From an uncultured Bacteroidales bacterium (GTDB lineage Bacteria; Bacteroidota; Bacteroidia; Bacteroidales; Paludibacteraceae), in assembly GCA_902799555.1 (NCBI GenBank), contig CADCBB010000028.1, positions 1 to 32,744 on the forward strand: a DNA stretch of 32,744 nucleotides. The letters are read 5' to 3'. Below, one piece after another: positions 23,399-31,827 of this stretch. The notes under the pieces are model-generated. The model saw nothing but the letters and a program-made list of their open reading frames with translations. It was not told the DNA's origin and did no database searches. A program made the translations under genes and the position numbers. Positions within the stretch are counted from its first letter, which is position 1; the number at the start of each line of letters is the position of its first letter.

Positions 23399-24196
23399 TT
23401 ACTTTTTCTCTTTGGGTGGAAGGGGAAGGGCGAAGTCTTCGATGTCGCGGAGGGAGTAGAGACCATAGGAGCCGTTGTAGCGGGCGGTCTTGGCTTGTCC
23501 GGCGGCGAGCATCTCTCCACCTTTGGCAGTGCCGTTGAGGTTGACCGGTTGAGGATTGAAGGCAGTGAGCGTCCAATCGAGGCGGGGTCTGCACCAGCCG
23601 TTGGGATCGTTGAGGATCTCGAAGAGTCGGAGTCGTTTCCAGAGGGGGAAGTGGTTCCAGAGGTTACGGCAGTCTTCGCGCATGGATTCGGCAAGTTGGA
23701 AGTTCCCTACCCGCTTGCGGAAGAAGAAAAGAAGTCTTTCAAAAGAAGTTTGGTCTTTAGGGTCAGGCGTCGCGATTGTATCGCGCGCAATAATTTCATT
23801 ACTTTTCATTGTTTCATTATTTATAATGGGGTCGGATTTTTGTTCGTCAGCCGAACACTTTTGTTCGTGTGGCGAACGGGTTTGTTCGTTAGCCGAACAG
23901 GTTTGCTCGTGTGTCGAACACGGGTGTTCGGCATCTGAACAAGGGTGTTCACCTGCCGATCGGTAGACGTTCGCGTCGCGAACAATGAGACCCCGGTTGA
24001 TTAATTCTGTTAGTTGGTTGCTGACCGTCGCGATTGGCAGTTCGAGTTGAGCTGCCAAGTCGCGTTGAGAGCCACACCAGGCACCCTTCACCGCGGTGTA
24101 GTTGGCGATATGCGCGTACACGAGGCGAAGATAGAGGTTACGCGTGCCGAGTATGGCGACGAGTTCCTGATGCCGTATGTTGGTGTGGAAGGTCAT
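23399..24196 (-). CDS. Winged-helix protein with heptad repeat linker, possible replication or regulatory protein
   Basis: The 265-aa product has an N-terminal winged helix (residues about 10-75; helix-turn-helix SQRDLAAQLELPIATVSNQL, then the wing LINRGLIVRDANVYR). A linker at about 80-120 is built of heptads of the form E(Q/H)xCSxx (EHPCSDA, EHPCSTH, EQTCSAN, EQTRSPH, EQKCSAD). A C-terminal domain (about 145-265) contains LFFFRKRVG, WCRPRLDWTLTAFNPQPVNLNG and YNGSYGLYSLRDIEDF. The encoding DNA of the linker is an exact 21-bp array of dyads, so the gene may carry its own binding sites. The start overlaps the upstream stop by one base. The architecture recalls Bacteroidales plasmid and phage initiator-like proteins; I cannot prove replication. 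Confidence 0.7.
   Translation of the reverse strand: MTFHTNIRHQELVAILGTRNLYLRLVYAHIANYTAVKGAWCGSQRDLAAQLELPIATVSNQLTELINRGLIVRDANVYRSAGEHPCSDAEHPCSTHEQTCSANEQTRSPHEQKCSADEQKSDPIINNETMKSNEIIARDTIATPDPKDQTSFERLLFFFRKRVGNFQLAESMREDCRNLWNHFPLWKRLRLFEILNDPNGWCRPRLDWTLTAFNPQPVNLNGTAKGGEMLAAGQAKTARYNGSYGLYSLRDIEDFALPLPPKEKK
23841..23987. repeat. 21-bp iteron-like array of inverted repeats inside the winged-helix gene
   Basis: Six units start at 23841, 23862, 23883, 23904, 23925 and 23946, exactly 21 bp apart. The consensus is TGTTCG-N5-CGAACA plus four bases, each unit a dyad. A seventh, shifted unit (GTTCG..CGAAC, about 23967-23987) follows. Mismatches in units 2, 4, 5 and 6 fall on one arm only in each case. 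The spacing is two helical turns, putting all sites on one face of the DNA. On the minus strand the array encodes the heptad linker. Confidence 0.85.
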
Positions 24197-24579
24197 TAGT
24201 CAAGTCCTACGCATTTGAGGTTAAACGTGAATTCTTTAGCCTTCTTAGCGTATTTCTTCTTGAAGGCTTTGAGGAGACCGCTCATCTTGGTGGTGAGTTC
24301 AGAAGCAAGACGACGGTATCCATCGCGTTCTTTCTCTTTCTTGCGATACTCGATGGCTTCCTCGGACGTGGATTTCTCGATGTTGAGGATCGGATCTTTG
24401 TCGAGGACGAAGTCGCCGATTCCGTCGATGGTGAACTTGCCGCCGTCGGGTTGGATGAGTTTGGCTTCATCTTCTGCAAGGGGTTTAACACGTGCGATAT
24501 CAGCCTTGATGGCTTTTTCTTGGATACGAAGTGAGCGTAAGAGCTCGATGTTTTCGGTTTTAAATTCAGTTGTTTCCAT
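24196..24579 (-). CDS. Coiled-coil island protein, 127 aa
   Basis: The ATG at 24579 (METTEFKTENIELLRSLRIQ) is preferred to 24618, because a promoter lies at 24616-24623. The protein is rich in K, E and L and probably forms long helices at both ends, around a short central segment (GGKFTIDGIGDFVLDKDPIL). No family is recognised. Its stop overlaps the winged-helix ATG by one base, so the two are coupled. Confidence 0.7.
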   Translation of the reverse strand: METTEFKTENIELLRSLRIQEKAIKADIARVKPLAEDEAKLIQPDGGKFTIDGIGDFVLDKDPILNIEKSTSEEAIEYRKKEKERDGYRRLASELTTKMSGLLKAFKKKYAKKAKEFTFNLKCVGLD

Positions 24580-24615
24580 AATTGTTGTTGTTTTAAGGCG
24601 CCGGATACTATCCAG

Positions 24616-24623
24616 CAAAATTA
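24616..24623 (-). promoter_or_regulatory. -7 box of the coiled-coil/winged-helix transcript
   Basis: TAATTTTG on the minus strand, 36 bases before the ATG. A TTTG occurs 23 bases further upstream, slightly longer than the usual spacing. Confidence 0.55.
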
Positions 24624-24661
24624 ACGAAGAATCTTTTGGGGTTAGTCAAAAAAGGAACAGG

Positions 24662-25423
24662 CTAGATCTCACAATGGTGGGTCATGTCATACTCCATTTG
24701 GTCGAAGGAGGGGTCGCGGTAGTACTTGGAGATCATCTGATCGAACTCGTCTTGCGGCATGGTGAGCCAGCGACGGAAGTCATCAGGGGTGAAGACGCCG
24801 CCGAAGAGGGGACTCAACAGGTCTCGGAGTTTGGTGAGACGGGTCGTGAGGACGGACATGTCTGAGATGATCTTCGGATTGAGGAAGACATCCAGAATGT
24901 TGTACGGCACTTGGACGGGGTCGACGTCGATGGAGCGGAGCGCCTTGAGGACTTTGCTTCGACGACGGTTCTCCTTTTTGGACACCCATTCGAGGTTGTC
25001 GTTGGAATAGTCGGTGACGCAGCCGTTCTTGTGGTCTCCTTCGAAGGGTTTGCCGTCTTCACCAATGGGTCGCGGTCCTTGGAACGTAAGAAGGACGATG
25101 ATATGGCAATACCATGCGCCATAATCACGCATTTGCGGATAGTCGTTTCCTCGTTTGCCGTTATGGCAATGCATGCCGGGTGTTCTCCAGCTGATACCGA
25201 AGTTATCGAAGACCTCGGTGAGTTTACCGCGGCAAAGCGAGAAGAAATGCATTTTTCCATCCGAATAGAGAAGCGATTTGACTCGCCGCTTGTCGGGGAT
25301 GACGCATTTGGTGAGGGTGAGTTGTTTGCCATCCGCCGAACAGGCGTGTATGACGCGAGGGTCATAAAGATCGCGGGCAAACCACACGATTTTGATTTTG
25401 GGATTTCTAATACGCATAGGCAT
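24662..25423 (-). CDS. HNH endonuclease (homing/phage type)
   Basis: This 253-aa protein has a central HNH module: FEGDHKNGCVTDYSNDNLEWV, with the DH pair, the bridging asparagines and the NLEWV ending usual for HNH_3-type homing and phage endonucleases, then KKENRRRSK. Upstream of it is HCHNGKRGNDYPQMRDYGAW; the C-terminal third is helical. Such enzymes nick or cut DNA and are frequent free-standing genes in phage-like loci. The frame is open to 25555, but a -7 box at 25460-25467 means the start is the ATG at 25423 or the one two codons later (25417). Confidence 0.82.
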   Translation of the reverse strand: MPMRIRNPKIKIVWFARDLYDPRVIHACSADGKQLTLTKCVIPDKRRVKSLLYSDGKMHFFSLCRGKLTEVFDNFGISWRTPGMHCHNGKRGNDYPQMRDYGAWYCHIIVLLTFQGPRPIGEDGKPFEGDHKNGCVTDYSNDNLEWVSKKENRRRSKVLKALRSIDVDPVQVPYNILDVFLNPKIISDMSVLTTRLTKLRDLLSPLFGGVFTPDDFRRWLTMPQDEFDQMISKYYRDPSFDQMEYDMTHHCEI

Positions 25424-25459
25424 CGGATCTCGGAGGGATGTTATCTCCGAAAAGCGGTG

Positions 25460-25467
25460 CAAAGGTA
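25460..25467 (-). promoter_or_regulatory. -7 box before the HNH endonuclease gene
   Basis: TACCTTTG on the minus strand with no TTTG at the usual distance. CTTGTGCAT repeats lie directly upstream (25481-25500) and could bind an activator or repressor replacing the -33 contact. Confidence 0.6.
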
Positions 25468-25480
25468 GAGGTTTTTGGAT

Positions 25481-25612
25481 CTTGTGCATGGCTTGTGCAT
25501 AGTTGACGCACAAGCGCACAAAAAAAGCGACCCGTCGGGATCGCTTATAAATCAAGGGAAGAGACGCAATTTAGAAAAAATGCTTGTGCATGCTTGTGCG
25601 TCCTTGTGCATG
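25481..25612. repeat. Cluster of CTTGTGCRT repeats around the HNH gene promoter
   Basis: Copies on the plus strand are at 25481, 25492, 25583, 25593 and 25603; inverted copies are at 25506-25514 and about 25514-25521. The last three plus-strand copies are exactly 10 bp apart. They flank the transcription terminator of the upstream gene and precede the -7 box of the HNH gene. They look like protein-binding sites. Confidence 0.7.
25519..25546 (-). terminator. Terminator of the 182-aa gene
   Basis: On the minus strand a 9-bp stem with one bulge (AAGCGA and CCC against GGG and TCGCTT) is followed by seven T residues. It starts 70 bases past the stop of the upstream gene and separates it from the HNH gene. 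Confidence 0.85.
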
Positions 25613-25615
25613 ACA

Positions 25616-26164
25616 TTAGAAATAGTCACACACGTCTTCGTACATAACTTTGTCGTATCCGTTTTTGATCATCACACCGAGTGCATTTGCGATTGCACGG
25701 TCAGCGACACGGTCGGTTTGGAGTGAACAGGTGTCGGTGAGGAAACGGAGTACGGCAGAAGGACTATATTTGGATTCGATATAGCGGAGGTTGCGCCATT
25801 TGACGCAGAAACAAACAACCGCTTTGAGGATAGGATTGTCTTGGCTGCTGTCGATGAGTCGGGAGCGGATATTATGATCGGAAAGGAAATTGAGGAAACG
25901 GTTTCGTTCCTCTTCGGTACGTTTAGGATCATCGAAGAGTTGTTTGAGACGCGGCTCTTTCTCGGAATGAGATTCTTTACCCACAGGGGGTACGATTGTT
26001 TCCGATTTAACAGACGAAGAGGGAATATCTTCAGCGCGGTCAGACATGAAAGCACGAATTAGGTCGGCGGGGTTAGTGCCGGCAGGGACGTGGATAGTTG
26101 CCTCTTTATGATGGTCGTTATAGGTACCGATATGGACGATGCCTCCAAAATTCTTGATGCTCAT
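25616..26164 (-). CDS. Hypothetical protein at the upstream end of the island, 182 aa
   Basis: The protein begins MSIKNFGGIVHIGTYNDHHK, a glycine- and histidine-containing beta-like stretch, followed by a polar linker (about 45-75) and a helical domain (about 80-182) with FLSDHNIRSRLIDSS, KAVVCFCVKWRNLRYIE and ADRAIANALGVMIKNG. No family is recognised. The ATG at 26164 is chosen because the frame further upstream runs through the hairpin leader. It is the first gene after the island promoter and has its own terminator, a place often taken by a regulator, but no helix-turn-helix can be shown. Confidence 0.65.
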   Translation of the reverse strand: MSIKNFGGIVHIGTYNDHHKEATIHVPAGTNPADLIRAFMSDRAEDIPSSSVKSETIVPPVGKESHSEKEPRLKQLFDDPKRTEEERNRFLNFLSDHNIRSRLIDSSQDNPILKAVVCFCVKWRNLRYIESKYSPSAVLRFLTDTCSLQTDRVADRAIANALGVMIKNGYDKVMYEDVCDYF

Positions 26165-26208
26165 ATGCATAAAATTAAAAGCATGGAATAGATGGGGCTC
26201 CCAACTGC

Positions 26209-26294
26209 ATCGGCAAATGCACAAAGATACCCCACCTATCCATGCAGACCATGGATAATGGGGCACATTCTCATCTTTGTTAAATTTTGCCGAT
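26209..26294. other. Nested 86-base hairpin leader upstream of the island's first gene
   Basis: Pairings are 26209-26217 with 26286-26294 (9 bp), 26221-26228 with 26273-26280 (8 bp), 26230-26234 with 26259-26263 (5 bp) and 26237-26244 with 26250-26257 (8 bp), all perfect and coaxial, with a 5-base terminal loop. It lies in the leader between the promoter (26333-26364) and the ATG at 26164. A TATCTTTG sequence at 26229-26222 overlaps the second helix but has no -33 box, so I treat it as part of the hairpin. Confidence 0.75.
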
Positions 26295-26332
26295 TTGTTG
26301 GGACAGAATATGCCGTTGATTTATTTCGGGTG

Positions 26333-26364
26333 CAAAATTACTGCAAATTTTTGAAATATGCAAA
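26333..26364 (-). promoter_or_regulatory. Main promoter of the island
   Basis: On the minus strand TTTG (26364-26361), 20 bases, then TAATTTTG (26340-26333). It lies 8 bases after the hsdR stop and would make a leader of about 160 bases that includes the nested hairpin. Confidence 0.78.
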
Positions 26365-26371
26365 TTTTGCG

Positions 26372-29300
26372 TTAATTTTCTATATTAATATTGGTACTAA
26401 GGTCGTTATACGTGTCGATGTGGATATGAAATTCGGCGAACTCATAGATATCGTAGAAACGTTCGAAGTAAGCGCAGAGTTTCTCCAGAACGCGCTGTTT
26501 GGTTGCGGCACGTTCGTTATTGGGACTGAAGAGCGGTAGCGGCGGGAGGCATTGGGTGATAGCCGTACCTTGCATCTCCACTTCCCCTGTCTGGAATGCC
26601 TTGCGCACAAAAGCGATCGTTTCTTCACGTTTGAGGTTCTCTGATACGATGATCTCATCGAGTTGCTGCATCGCTTGCTCATGCACAAAACTCATCCACT
26701 GCTTGCCAATCTCTTTGTCGGGCGAGTAGCGTTTAACAAAGGCATCAATGAGTTCGCGTTTATTGCGCAAAGCAGGGCTGGAGCCGATTGCTTTGGAGAG
26801 CAGTTCTTCGAGGGTCGGGCCATCCACCACTTTGTCCTTGCCGTATTTCTTGGCAATGAGTTCGAGGATGTAATCGATATTGATCTCCACCTGTTTGATG
26901 AGTTCGATCTCGAAGGTAAGGTCATCGTTGATATCGACCGCATCGCCTTCCGTATGATGACGGTATTTCTCGCTGAGATCGAGGTAAACGGACTTATAGT
27001 CTTGCTCGGCAAAGTCGGAGATGTAGTTGGGTTTGTCTTCTTCGAAGCGATCAAAGGTGTTGAGCAGATTGACCATGCGGAGATAGGAACCAAAGAGCCG
27101 GATAAACTCTTTCTCTTTTTCTTCTCCTGCGAGCGGCATGCTCGCCGGATCCGGGAAGAGTTGTTTGAGTGCATCGACAATCTTGGCAAAACCGATATGC
27201 TTCTTGCCGTTCTCGTCGGTATAGCCGTTGATATAATCGTCGTACGACTTGAGCAGGACGATGTTACAAGCGTTCTTATCACCAAAGAGCGTGATCGCAT
27301 CATTGGTCTCTTTCTCCAGATTGCGGAAACAAACGATGTTACCAAACTGCTTGATGGTGTTGAGGATACGGTTGGTGCGGCTGTAAGCCTGCATGAGACC
27401 ATGCTGACGCAGGTTCTTGTCCACCCAGAGGGTGTTGAGGGTCGTTGCATCGAAACCGGTGAGGAACATATTGACCACGATGAGCATGTCCAGTTCGCGA
27501 TTCTTCATGCGGTTGGACAGGTCTTTGTAGTAGTTACCGAACTGATCGGAGGACGTATCGAAATTGCAGCCGAACATGTCGTTATAGTCGGCGATTGCTG
27601 CTTCGAGGAAGTCGCGTGACGATTTGTCTAACTTGGCCGCACTATCACTGTTCTCTTCATCGAGAATACCGTTCAGTTCGACCTCTTCGTTCGCTCCATA
27701 GCTATAGATGAGGGCTATCTTCAGACGTTTGTCTTCAGGTAGCAGATCCTGCTGACGCTGGAACTCCGTGTAATATAGTTTGGCGGCTTCGATGGAAGCG
27801 GTTGTGAGGATGGAGTTGAAACCTGTGACGCGTTTATCGTCCAGTTTGTAGGTACGATTGCGATAGGTCTTCAGGTCAAAGTGCTGCAAGATATACTCCA
27901 CGATATTGTGGATTCGTTCGGGAGCCATCAATGCCCGTTCACGGTCGATATCGCGCACCTCAGCATCCTCGATTCCATCTTTCATTCCTACGGTCTTGAT
28001 GTACTCGACACGGAACGGCAGGACGTTCTCATCGGCAATCGCATTGATGACCGTGTAGGTATGCAGACAATCGCCAAAGGTCTGTGCGGTGGTGAGCAAT
28101 GCCTGCTGCGCGTTCTCCGGGAAAATAGGCGTACCGGTGAAGCCGAAGATATGGTATTTGTTGAAGCGCTTTACGATCAGTTTGTGCATATCGCCGAACT
28201 GCGAACGATGACACTCATCAAAGATGATGACGACGTGTTTGTCGTAGATCGGGTGCTTATGCTCAGACTTACAGAACTGGTTGAGTTTTTGGATAGTCGT
28301 GATGATGATACGATCTTTGTCCTTACTCAACTGCTCGTGCAGTACGGCGGTTGATTTGTTATGACTGACGCACCCTTTCTTGAACTTCTCGTATTCGCGC
28401 ATGGTCTGATAGTCGAGATCCTTGCGGTCCACGACGAACAGCACTTTGTCCACGTATTCGAGTTGGGTACATAGTTGTGCGGTCTTGAAGGATGTGAGGG
28501 TCTTGCCGGAACCGGTTGTGTGCCAAATGAAACCGCCTGCGTCAATCGTACCCATTTTGCGTTGGTTGGTAGCGATGAGGACTTTTTGCAGGATGGCCTC
28601 GGTTGCAGCGATTTGATAGGGTCGCATCACCATCAGTTTTTGGTCCGCAGTAAAGACGCAATAGCGGGTGAGAATATTTAGAAGCGTATGCCGCGCAAAG
28701 AAGGTTGCTGTGAAGTCCGTCAGTTCACGGATAGGCGTGTTCTCGCGGTCAGCCCAATAGGAAGTGAATTCAAACGAATCGCAGGTCTTGGTGCCATCTT
28801 CGAGGATGGCATCGTTGGGTTTCTTGCGGTTCAGCTCGGTAAACGCTCCTCGGCTGGTTGTGTTGGAGTAGTATTTGGTTTCTGTACCATTACTGATGAC
28901 GAACAGTTGGACGTAGTCAAACAGACCATTATCCACACCGAACGCATCGCGGTGATAGCGGTTGATTTGGTTGAACGCCTCTTTGATGGCGACACCGCGT
29001 TTCTTGAGTTCGATATGGACCATCGGAAGACCGTTGACGAGGATCGTTACATCGTAACGGCATTTGCGTTTTCCGGAATCGGCTTTGTACTGATGGATGA
29101 CCTGCAGGCGGTTCTCGTGGATATGCTTCTTGTTAATCAGTTTGATGTTCTGGAAAGTGCGATTATCGCGAATGAGCACCAACTGTGAGGTCTTGTCATC
29201 TTGCAGAAGCGTAGTCTTGTCTTTGAACGATGCCCCTTGGTTCGCAAGGTGTACGCGGAAGAAACCTTTCCACTCGTTGTCGGTGAACGTGATGCCGTTG

Positions 29301-29500
29301 AGGAGTTCTAACTGCTTGCGGAGGTTGGATTCCAATTCCTCGCTGGTATGGATATCGAGATACTCATAACCTTGCGCTTTCAGCTGCTCGATGAGGGCAT
29401 CTTCCAACTGCGCCTCGCTTTGGTAAGCGGTGCGTGGAGATGGCTTGTATTCGTATTTGGATACAACCGTCGATTGCGGGTTTTCAGCGATTAGTTTCAT
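26372..29500 (-). CDS. hsdR: Type I restriction enzyme R subunit (EcoR124I-like)
   Basis: The 1042-aa motor and nuclease subunit has an N-terminal PD-(D/E)XK nuclease (Asp150 in RYDVTIL; Glu164 and Lys166 in HIELKK, followed by EAFNQINRY), then a superfamily 2 translocase with Walker A TTGSGKT (328-334), IFDECHRSQFG, FTGTPIF, and DMLIVVNMFLTGFD followed by RTNR. A helical C-terminal domain binds the methylase. The full set of motifs and normal length indicate a functional gene. Together with HsdM and HsdS it would translocate and cut unmodified DNA. It starts 6 bases after the hsdM-hsdS fusion and shares its transcript. Confidence 0.96.
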   Translation of the reverse strand: MKLIAENPQSTVVSKYEYKPSPRTAYQSEAQLEDALIEQLKAQGYEYLDIHTSEELESNLRKQLELLNGITFTDNEWKGFFRVHLANQGASFKDKTTLLQDDKTSQLVLIRDNRTFQNIKLINKKHIHENRLQVIHQYKADSGKRKCRYDVTILVNGLPMVHIELKKRGVAIKEAFNQINRYHRDAFGVDNGLFDYVQLFVISNGTETKYYSNTTSRGAFTELNRKKPNDAILEDGTKTCDSFEFTSYWADRENTPIRELTDFTATFFARHTLLNILTRYCVFTADQKLMVMRPYQIAATEAILQKVLIATNQRKMGTIDAGGFIWHTTGSGKTLTSFKTAQLCTQLEYVDKVLFVVDRKDLDYQTMREYEKFKKGCVSHNKSTAVLHEQLSKDKDRIIITTIQKLNQFCKSEHKHPIYDKHVVIIFDECHRSQFGDMHKLIVKRFNKYHIFGFTGTPIFPENAQQALLTTAQTFGDCLHTYTVINAIADENVLPFRVEYIKTVGMKDGIEDAEVRDIDRERALMAPERIHNIVEYILQHFDLKTYRNRTYKLDDKRVTGFNSILTTASIEAAKLYYTEFQRQQDLLPEDKRLKIALIYSYGANEEVELNGILDEENSDSAAKLDKSSRDFLEAAIADYNDMFGCNFDTSSDQFGNYYKDLSNRMKNRELDMLIVVNMFLTGFDATTLNTLWVDKNLRQHGLMQAYSRTNRILNTIKQFGNIVCFRNLEKETNDAITLFGDKNACNIVLLKSYDDYINGYTDENGKKHIGFAKIVDALKQLFPDPASMPLAGEEKEKEFIRLFGSYLRMVNLLNTFDRFEEDKPNYISDFAEQDYKSVYLDLSEKYRHHTEGDAVDINDDLTFEIELIKQVEINIDYILELIAKKYGKDKVVDGPTLEELLSKAIGSSPALRNKRELIDAFVKRYSPDKEIGKQWMSFVHEQAMQQLDEIIVSENLKREETIAFVRKAFQTGEVEMQGTAITQCLPPLPLFSPNNERAATKQRVLEKLCAYFERFYDIYEFAEFHIHIDTYNDLSTNINIEN

Positions 29501-29506
29501 ACGGCT

Positions 29507-31714
29507 TTAACTCTTAATGCAATCATCGGATTTGTCAGCAGAATTGCTTTCTGAGTGTGGCGTAAGTAGTCGGGTACGATAGTACTCGTACTGCTTACGA
29601 CGCATTTGCAGCTCCGCTTGCAGCTCCGCTTGCAGCTCCGCTGCGAGTACCGAGAATTTATCGAGGTACTCGACGATTTTTTTTTGAATTTCGAGGGGTA
29701 ATAGAGGTATTCTAATAGATCCTACTTTTTGTGTATTAATAGTAGGGACCCCGCCTTCACTTTGCATTCCTCTAATGGTTTCTTCGTTATTTTTTAGATA
29801 GTAATAAAGAAACTTTACTAAAAAGCGTTGCTTATAATCATTCTTCGGAATAATAGTAAAACACTTATCATTAAGATAGAACTCTTCTTCTATGAAGTTT
29901 ACAAATCCAGCATTAGCTCCAACCCGCGAGATGGTGATTGTATTTGCATCTCTGTTTTTTAGATGATAGTATCCCATAGGACCAACCCCTCCACTAATGA
30001 TGGGATATTTTCCTCCTTCTGTGGCATCTTTTTGAGTTATCCCTTTGCCGGTTTTAATTTCACATGTTTCACCGAGCGTTTTCCATTCTGAATTATTAAG
30101 CAGGCTGTCAAGTTCCCCGGATATCATTTTGTCTATAGTCTCACGTAAGACAGCACCACGCGCAACAATCTCTTTCAGTTCGGCATTGAGGGCATCGATG
30201 TCGATATGTTCACGTGTGTCTTCTTGCTCCACGTAGGAGTTGACGGAGAGGTTATAACTATTGTCCGCAATAACCGTATTGCTAATCAAAGCGCTTAAGT
30301 GCTGTTCCTCTTTACGGCGGGTATAAAGACCGAGGATGCGGCTGATATTCTCTTCCGTCAGTTTGTTCTTGTTACCCTCGTGGATAAACTCATTCGAGGC
30401 ATCGATAAACAGCACTTTGTTGTCCGTCTTGTTCTTGCGGATGACGATGATACAGGTAGCAATAGACACGCCGAAGAAGAGGTTAGCCGGCAGTTGGATA
30501 ACTGCATCGACATAGTTGTTGTCAATCAGATACTGGCGTATCTTCTGTTCTGCTCCGCCACGATAGAGGACACCCGGGAACTCAACGATAGCAGCTGTAC
30601 CATCGGTAGCCAGCCAAGAGAGCATGTGCATCGTGAAAGCCAAATCGGCTTTTGATTTAGGCGCAAGGACTCCAGCAGGCGAGAAACGGCGGTCGTTAAT
30701 GAGGACAGGATCGTCATCGCCTTTCCATTTGATCGAGTACGGCGGATTAGACACGATGACATCAAACGGCTGGTCATCCCAGTGTTGCGGTTCGAGCAGT
30801 GTATCACCCAACGCGATGCTGAAATGATTATAGTTGATGTCGTGCAGGAACATGTTGATGCGACAGAGGTTGTAGGTAGTCTGGTTGATCTCCTGACCGA
30901 AGAAACCTTGCTGCACGTTCTCTTTTCCGAGCACTTTGGCAACCTGCATGAGGAGCGAGCCGGAACCACAAGCAGGGTCATAGACCTTGCGCACCTTGGT
31001 CTTATTCTGCGTAGCGATACGTGCAAGGAGTTCACTTACTTCCTGAGGCGTGAAGAATTCACCGCCCGACTTGCCTGCATTGCCTGCGTACATCTTCATA
31101 AGGAACTCATACGCATCGCCGAACGCATCGATACGGTTCTCTTTCGGTCCTTCAAGGTTCATGTCGCCGACTGCATCTAAGATACGTGCGAGACGTTCGT
31201 TACGCTTATCGACCGATGAGCCGAGTTTGGTGGAGTTGACATCGAGGTCATCAAACAGACCTTTCATGTCGTCCTCGGAGTCGGTACCAATAGCGGACGC
31301 TTCGATGGACTTGAACGCTTTGTCGAGGGTCATGTTCAGTTGATCATCGTGGTGGGCACGCTTGCGAACATTGCAGAAAAGTTGAGACGGCAGGATGAAG
31401 AATCCTTTCTCTGCTACGATGCTGGCGCGAGCGGATTCCGCTTTGACATCATCAAACGCAGCATAGTCGAAATTGGGATAACCGGCTTTGCGTTGTTCCT
31501 CGTTGATGTAGTTGGTGATATTCTCCGAGATATAGCGATAGAAGAGCATGCCGAGGACATACTGTTTGAAGTCCCAACCATCTACCGAACCGCGCAGTTC
31601 GTTTGCGATTGCCCAGATGGATCTAAATAACTCTTGTTTTTGTTGCGTTGATGTTGCCATAAGTTCTAAAAATTGTTGCTCGTTGAGAGCACTTTCTAAT
31701 TTATAGTTTTGCAT
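29507..31714 (-). CDS. Type I restriction-modification HsdM-HsdS fusion with a single target-recognition domain
   Basis: The 735-aa chain joins two subunits. Residues 1-535 are an EcoR124I-type adenine methyltransferase: N-terminal helical domain, [15 protein letters not shown] (218-232), AdoMet motif [11 protein letters not shown] (246-255), and catalytic NPPY (323-326). After [12 protein letters not shown] comes an HsdS-like part: one recognition domain starting [20 protein letters not shown] (543-562) through [10 protein letters not shown], then the conserved helix [19 protein letters not shown] leading into AELQ x3 (692-703). Normal HsdS has two recognition domains in about 400 aa; this has one in about 190. 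Two such chains could pair to read a symmetric site. The MQNYK start has a matching promoter. Confidence 0.93.
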   Translation of the reverse strand: MQNYKLESALNEQQFLELMATSTQQKQELFRSIWAIANELRGSVDGWDFKQYVLGMLFYRYISENITNYINEEQRKAGYPNFDYAAFDDVKAESARASIVAEKGFFILPSQLFCNVRKRAHHDDQLNMTLDKAFKSIEASAIGTDSEDDMKGLFDDLDVNSTKLGSSVDKRNERLARILDAVGDMNLEGPKENRIDAFGDAYEFLMKMYAGNAGKSGGEFFTPQEVSELLARIATQNKTKVRKVYDPACGSGSLLMQVAKVLGKENVQQGFFGQEINQTTYNLCRINMFLHDINYNHFSIALGDTLLEPQHWDDQPFDVIVSNPPYSIKWKGDDDPVLINDRRFSPAGVLAPKSKADLAFTMHMLSWLATDGTAAIVEFPGVLYRGGAEQKIRQYLIDNNYVDAVIQLPANLFFGVSIATCIIVIRKNKTDNKVLFIDASNEFIHEGNKNKLTEENISRILGLYTRRKEEQHLSALISNTVIADNSYNLSVNSYVEQEDTREHIDIDALNAELKEIVARGAVLRETIDKMISGELDSLLNNSEWKTLGETCEIKTGKGITQKDATEGGKYPIISGGVGPMGYYHLKNRDANTITISRVGANAGFVNFIEEEFYLNDKCFTIIPKNDYKQRFLVKFLYYYLKNNEETIRGMQSEGGVPTINTQKVGSIRIPLLPLEIQKKIVEYLDKFSVLAAELQAELQAELQMRRKQYEYYRTRLLTPHSESNSADKSDDCIKS
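29606..29641. repeat. Three perfect 12-bp tandem repeats in the HsdS part of the fusion
   Basis: TTGCAGCTCCGC occurs three times without mismatch (29606, 29618, 29630) and encodes [12 protein letters not shown] on the minus strand, in the conserved coiled-coil helix. In-frame 12-bp units can gain or lose copies by slippage. Confidence 0.9.
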
Positions 31715-31779
31715 ATGTGCGGGTGATTCGGGGTTAAGATTTTCTCACTGCGAGAAGCTGTCTTTTCCGAAATCCGCTG

Positions 31780-31811
31780 CAAAAGTACTGCTTATTATTT
31801 ATGTCGCCAAA
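31780..31811 (-). promoter_or_regulatory. Promoter of the hsdMS-hsdR operon
   Basis: On the minus strand TTTG (31811-31808), 20 bases, then TACTTTTG (31787-31780). The leader holds a 5-bp hairpin (TTCTC/GAGAA, about 31742-31756). Confidence 0.78.
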
Positions 31812-31827
31812 TTTGCGATTGAGACTC

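Noticed and set aside
23841-23987. CRISPR array
   Set aside because: Units are contiguous 21-bp repeats without unique spacers, they encode protein, and no cas genes are present.
26222-26229. Second promoter (TATCTTTG) before the 182-aa gene
   Set aside because: No -33 box is at the right spacing and the sequence is fully explained as one arm of the nested hairpin.
26663-27619. Plus-strand 318-codon frame opposite hsdR
   Set aside because: It is antisense to conserved HsdR helicase and C-terminal sequence and has no domain signature.
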